A DNA stretch of 64,000 bases from assembly GCF_902859595.1 (NCBI RefSeq), contig NZ_CADIJQ010000004.1:62001-126000 (forward strand). Reading direction: 5' to 3'. The notes below the pieces were generated by a model that saw only the letters and a list, made by a program, of their open reading frames with translations, was not told the DNA's origin and ran no database searches. Source of the stretch: Achromobacter kerstersii. Its GTDB lineage: Bacteria > Pseudomonadota > Gammaproteobacteria > Burkholderiales > Burkholderiaceae_B. This document shows positions 61,435 to 64,000 of this stretch, one piece after another. The first letter of the stretch is position 1. Every line of letters starts with the position of its first letter. The translations under genes and the position numbers were made by a program.

Positions 61435-62331
61435 ATGGCCGCCTACGCCCACGTCCAGACCCCCGTGCTGGATATCGCTTACCTGGAATGGAACCCCGCC
61501 GGGTCCCGCACCGCAGTGTTGGTGCATGGTTGGCCGGACAGCCCTGAAGGCTGGATTCCCGTGGCCGAGCGCCTGTCGGCCGAGGGCTACCGCGTGCTGT
61601 GCCCTGCGTTGCGCGGGTTTGGGCCGACCCGCTTTCGTCATGCCGAAACGCCACGCAGCGGCGAACTGGCGGCGCTGGGCCGCGACCTGCTGGACTTCAT
61701 TGATGCGATGGGCCTACAACACCCCACGCTGGTGGGCCACGACTGGGGTGCGCGCGCCACGGCCAACGCCTGCGGTTTGCGTCCGGGCGTGGCCGCGCGG
61801 TTGGTGCTGCTGTCGGTGGGATACGGCACGAACGACCCCAACCAGCCTCTGTCGCTGACGCAGGCCCGCAACTACTGGTACCACTGGTACATGGCCACGC
61901 CACGTGGCGCGGCCACCGTGCGCAACGACCGCCGCGCCTTCACCCGCATGATGTGGGACACCTGGTCGCCCGGCCCCTGGTATACGCCTGCGGAATTCGA
62001 CGAGGCCGCCCGCGCCTTTGACAACCCCGACTGGGCCGACGTGGTGTTGCATTCCTACCGCCATCGTTGGGGCCACGCACCGGGTGATTCCGCCTACGAC
62101 GCCGACAACGCTTTGCTGACGCCCGCCCCCGTGCTGACAGTGCCCACACTGGTGCTGCACGGCGGCGCCGACGCCTGCAACCAACCCGCCACATCGGAAG
62201 GCAAGGAAGGCTTTTTCAGCAGCGGCTACGAACGCCGCGTGCTGGACCGCGTGGGCCACTTTCCACAGCGGGAAGCGCCGCAAGCGGTGGCCGACGCGAT
62301 CCTGAAGTTCTGCGCAAAAACGGATGCGTGA
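61435..62331 (+). CDS. Alpha/beta hydrolase, epoxide hydrolase type
   Basis: Cytosolic enzyme of 298 residues. The oxyanion motif is VLVHGWPDSPEGW (residues 28-40), the nucleophile Asp103 lies in VGHDWGARATAN, the acid region is LHGGADACNQP and the His is in RVGHFPQREAP. The Asp nucleophile with HGWPDS is typical of epoxide hydrolases and haloalkane dehalogenases; a cap domain rich in aromatic residues (NYWYHWYMATPRG) lies between. Divergent from a LysR gene. Substrate unknown. Confidence 0.9.
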   Translation: MAAYAHVQTPVLDIAYLEWNPAGSRTAVLVHGWPDSPEGWIPVAERLSAEGYRVLCPALRGFGPTRFRHAETPRSGELAALGRDLLDFIDAMGLQHPTLVGHDWGARATANACGLRPGVAARLVLLSVGYGTNDPNQPLSLTQARNYWYHWYMATPRGAATVRNDRRAFTRMMWDTWSPGPWYTPAEFDEAARAFDNPDWADVVLHSYRHRWGHAPGDSAYDADNALLTPAPVLTVPTLVLHGGADACNQPATSEGKEGFFSSGYERRVLDRVGHFPQREAPQAVADAILKFCAKTDA

Positions 62332-62354
62332 AGCCGTTTTGCACGCGGGGAGCG

Positions 62355-62422
62355 AACGCCGCCAGACAGGCTCTGCACCGCCCCCACAACGCCGCCAAAC
62401 AGGCCCTACACCGTCCCCCCAC
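62355..62422. repeat. 33-35-bp imperfect tandem repeat, 2 copies
   Basis: Each copy begins AACGCCGCCA(G/A)ACAGGC and ends in a C-run followed by AC; a third start is seen at 62423. It lies 23 bp past the hydrolase stop. Confidence 0.85.
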
Positions 62423-62557
62423 AACGCCCCCGCGCCGCCCCGCACGCCGCCCGCTGGGCAGCCCCGCCCGGAATGGCGGATAATCCGTCTGTTTCCCGCC
62501 GCCCCATGCGGCGGCTTTTCGTGGGCGCGTGGCGCCCGCCAGCATTCGGAGTCAGCT

Positions 62558-62890
62558 ATGTATCGCGGTATTCAGGCGATTGAACAATTCATGGAATCCA
62601 TCGGCCTGACCTGGCGCCCCGGCTCGACCGAAAGCGCCGAACTGCGCGTCAGCTACCGCATCGGCAACACCCGCCCGCTGGGCATCGACCGCACGCTGGT
62701 CGAATTCCATTGCGACGCCAAGCGCGCCAAGGTCTGGGTGCCCGAATTTTCCCGCACCAGCTTCCACCAGTGGTTTGAAGTGCCGCTTCAGGACTTCGAA
62801 TTCACCCCGGGCGGCTCGATGCTGAAGATCAAGGCAGCCGCGCGCGGCAACGCGCCTCCGTACAGCGTGGGCATCAAGCCGCTGGCTTGA
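62558..62890 (+). CDS. Conserved-looking hypothetical protein of 110 residues
   Basis: Small soluble protein starting MYRGIQAIEQFMESIGLTWR, with a good ribosome site (GGAG seven bases before). Later stretches, NTRPLGIDRTLVEFHCDAKRAKVWVPEF and FEVPLQDFEFTPGG, look like a beta-rich fold. No signal peptide or membrane helix. I do not recognise the family. It ends just before a strong terminator and stands alone. Confidence 0.75.
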   Translation: MYRGIQAIEQFMESIGLTWRPGSTESAELRVSYRIGNTRPLGIDRTLVEFHCDAKRAKVWVPEFSRTSFHQWFEVPLQDFEFTPGGSMLKIKAAARGNAPPYSVGIKPLA

Positions 62891-62924
62891 ATTTCGCCCC
62901 CCTGCCCACACAGCGCAGGGAGAG

Positions 62925-62968
62925 CGGGCCAGATTTGACTCGATCGGGTCAAATCTGGCCCGTTTTTT
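62925..62968 (+). terminator. Rho-independent terminator with 15-bp stem
   Basis: CGGGCCAGATTTGAC / GTCAAATCTGGCCCG, 8-base loop, then TTTTTT, 34 bp after the hypothetical protein. The right arm recurs exactly at 63001-63015. Confidence 0.92.
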
Positions 62969-63000
62969 ATTGTGGTTAATCAATGACTTAGAAAAATCGA

Positions 63001-63015
63001 GTCAAATCTGGCCCG
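63001..63015 (+). repeat. Third copy of the terminator arm GTCAAATCTGGCCCG
   Basis: Exact 15-base copy of the right arm of the terminator at 62925-62968, 38 bp further on, within ATCGA...ATTTC. No partner arm of its own. Confidence 0.85.
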
Positions 63016-63044
63016 ATTTCCCGTGAAAAACCCCTGTTTTTTAG

Positions 63045-63071
63045 CGCTTGGCGCACGAGTGTCGCTTGGCG
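63045..63071 (+). promoter_or_regulatory. Direct repeat CGCTTGGCG, possible activator site
   Basis: Two exact 9-mers at 63045 and 63063, 18 bp apart, upstream of the IHF and sigma-54 sites. The position suits an enhancer-binding protein; no match to a known one. Confidence 0.35.
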
Positions 63072-63088
63072 ATCTTTTTTATTTTCCC

Positions 63089-63101
63089 CAACCAATTGAT
63101 T
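63089..63101 (-). promoter_or_regulatory. IHF consensus site
   Basis: Minus-strand AATCAA-TTGG-TTG fits WATCAANNNNTTR at every defined position, in an AT-rich tract, about 30 bp upstream of the sigma-54 -24 element. IHF commonly bends DNA there to bring an activator to sigma-54. Confidence 0.5.
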
Positions 63102-63129
63102 TACAAGGATTATTTTTTTATTCCTTAAC

Positions 63130-63147
63130 CTGGCACCGTTCTTGCAT
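63130..63147 (+). promoter_or_regulatory. Sigma-54 (-24/-12) promoter
   Basis: CTGGCAC-CGTTC-TTGCAT matches YTGGCACG-N4-TTGCW except for one base, with the correct GG-to-GC spacing. It lies 72 bp upstream of the VasX-like gene. Confidence 0.7.
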
Positions 63148-63218
63148 AGCAGCCTATGGCCGCCCTTTCGGCCTGCTATCCGGCCTTTCAAGCCGTGACG
63201 TCAAGAACGGAGCCCGTC

Positions 63219-64000
63219 ATGACCACCCGCGCCTGCCCCACTGCCTTGCAGACCCCGCATCCCAGCGCCAAGCAGGTGGGCAAGGCCATTTCGCCGCCAC
63301 CTTGCGAAGCGGGCGTGCCGATTTACCCGCTGCGCTACGGCATCGCCGATGCCCCGTACCGCAGCGATCTTCACACCATGTTGAAGACCCCGGGCTATCC
63401 CGTCCTGCAAGGCGGCAAGGCCTATGGCCTGCGCGTGCTGCGCCCCGGCACCTATGTCTATCTGCTGTACTTCGACCACGGGCAGATGTGGAACCGGCAC
63501 TATCAAGTCACTGAAGACATCCGCTTCGCGCCCATTTGGTGGGGCGACGCAGACTACGAACACTCGACCCCGGGTTCACAATCGCGGCCAGACGTCACGG
63601 GCGCAGCGCCTTACCTCTTGGCCCCGCCCGCCGCCATCAACGGCCCCGTCTATCTGCTGATCAGCGACACAATCCTGACGCACGACACCCTTTGGCAAAT
63701 AGAAAAGAACACGGACGGCCTGCGCGACGCCCTGGCTACCGTCGTCACGCCCACCGGCGGCCCGGACCAGCCCCACGTGTTTCACGCGGCGCGCTTGACG
63801 GTATCCACGCCCGAACTGATCCGGCCCACGCTGAGCCGCGTGCCGATGTATTACGCCTGGAGCGAGATCACGCCCGCGCAGCATTACCCGGATGTCAGTG
63901 ACGTCATCAGCCAGATGTACGCTGCGCTACGCGCCCGCAAAGACATCGTGCCGCTGGCGGTGGTGCTGCAAGACCCCGTGGGCATCGCAAGCGAGCTCAA
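63219..64000 (+). CDS. VasX-like type VI secretion effector, N-terminal part (3' partial)
   Basis: The frame begins at ATG 63219 (GGAG seven bases before) and stays open to the window end, so the gene is cut; 260 residues are visible. The N-terminal region has PIYPLRYGIADAPY, GYPVLQGGKAYGLRVLRPGTYVYLLYFDHG and WNRHYQVTEDIRFAPIWW (in parts), the pattern of the toxin VasX N-terminal region: I-x-P-x-R-Y, then L-R-x-G-Y/T-Y-V-Y-L, then W..Y.V. VasX is a membrane-permeabilising effector delivered by the type VI system. The sigma-54 promoter in front agrees with VasH-type control of such genes. Toxic domain and immunity gene lie outside the window. Confidence 0.72.
   Translation, partial: MTTRACPTALQTPHPSAKQVGKAISPPPCEAGVPIYPLRYGIADAPYRSDLHTMLKTPGYPVLQGGKAYGLRVLRPGTYVYLLYFDHGQMWNRHYQVTEDIRFAPIWWGDADYEHSTPGSQSRPDVTGAAPYLLAPPAAINGPVYLLISDTILTHDTLWQIEKNTDGLRDALATVVTPTGGPDQPHVFHAARLTVSTPELIRPTLSRVPMYYAWSEITPAQHYPDVSDVISQMYAALRARKDIVPLAVVLQDPVGIASEL

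Overview
High-GC bacterial chromosome, dense in genes and with short gaps. The gene content and order fit a member of the Alcaligenaceae, probably Achromobacter or close to Bordetella. The best clue is the complete hurI-hurR-bhuR-bhuSTUV haem-uptake locus. The RegB/RegA-cyoABCD block, the SCO1/PCu(A)C copper genes, the DUF4148-like small exported proteins and the many LysR regulators agree with this. I see no rRNA, tRNA, IS element, phage gene or CRISPR array. Genus assignment is inference.

Layout. 1-2935: an Ada/AraC/AlkA-type alkylation repair protein (5' end outside the window), a LysR regulator and YajQ. 3029-11014: haem uptake on the minus strand, with an ECF sigma factor and a FecR-type anti-sigma factor under a probable Fur box, a TonB receptor with a signalling domain, a haem-handling protein and an ABC importer. 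11170-16137: a CopD-like membrane protein, an exported protein with two HxT motifs, a YafY-VOC pair sharing a probable operator, and a threonine-synthase-like enzyme with a divergent LysR gene. 16197-21413: permease, kynureninase and Lrp regulator, then hemolysin III and a P1 peptidase. 21618-23926: a polar amino-acid (cystine-like) ABC importer. 24033-27837: a LysM/M23 lipoprotein with a degenerate active site, then an unusual overlapping pair: a MASE1-PAS membrane sensor without output domain and a Cys-nucleophile alpha/beta hydrolase fused to an NTF2-like domain.

27847-36232 reads as one respiratory module: copper genes (DUF2946-like, SCO1, PCu(A)C), a DUF4148-like protein, the redox two-component system RegB/RegA, and the bo3 quinol oxidase cyoABCD. 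The regA-cyoA gap holds two perfect GCGAC-N5-GTCGC palindromes and an FNR-like box. 36379-43745: an exported ankyrin protein, an orphan NifQ, a TonB receptor, SlyX, a methyltransferase and a DUF4148-like protein. 43917-50624: a small surface-antigen-like protein, an M20 peptidase/MHS transporter/LysR cluster and malic enzyme. 50735-62331: mostly regulator-transporter pairs (LysR, AraC-EamA, MarR-MATE, TauE, SDR, LysR-epoxide hydrolase) plus twin lipoproteins and a 48-residue minus-strand ORF. The window closes with a VasX-like type VI effector gene, cut by the edge, behind a strong sigma-54 promoter match and an IHF consensus site.

A pattern not explained by any one gene runs through the window: at least eight genes have their stop codon inside, or at the edge of, a short tandem repeat (units 12 to 39 bp), each with a different unit. 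The repeats look like local expansions seeded at gene 3' ends. One places seven TGA codons in frame one after another.
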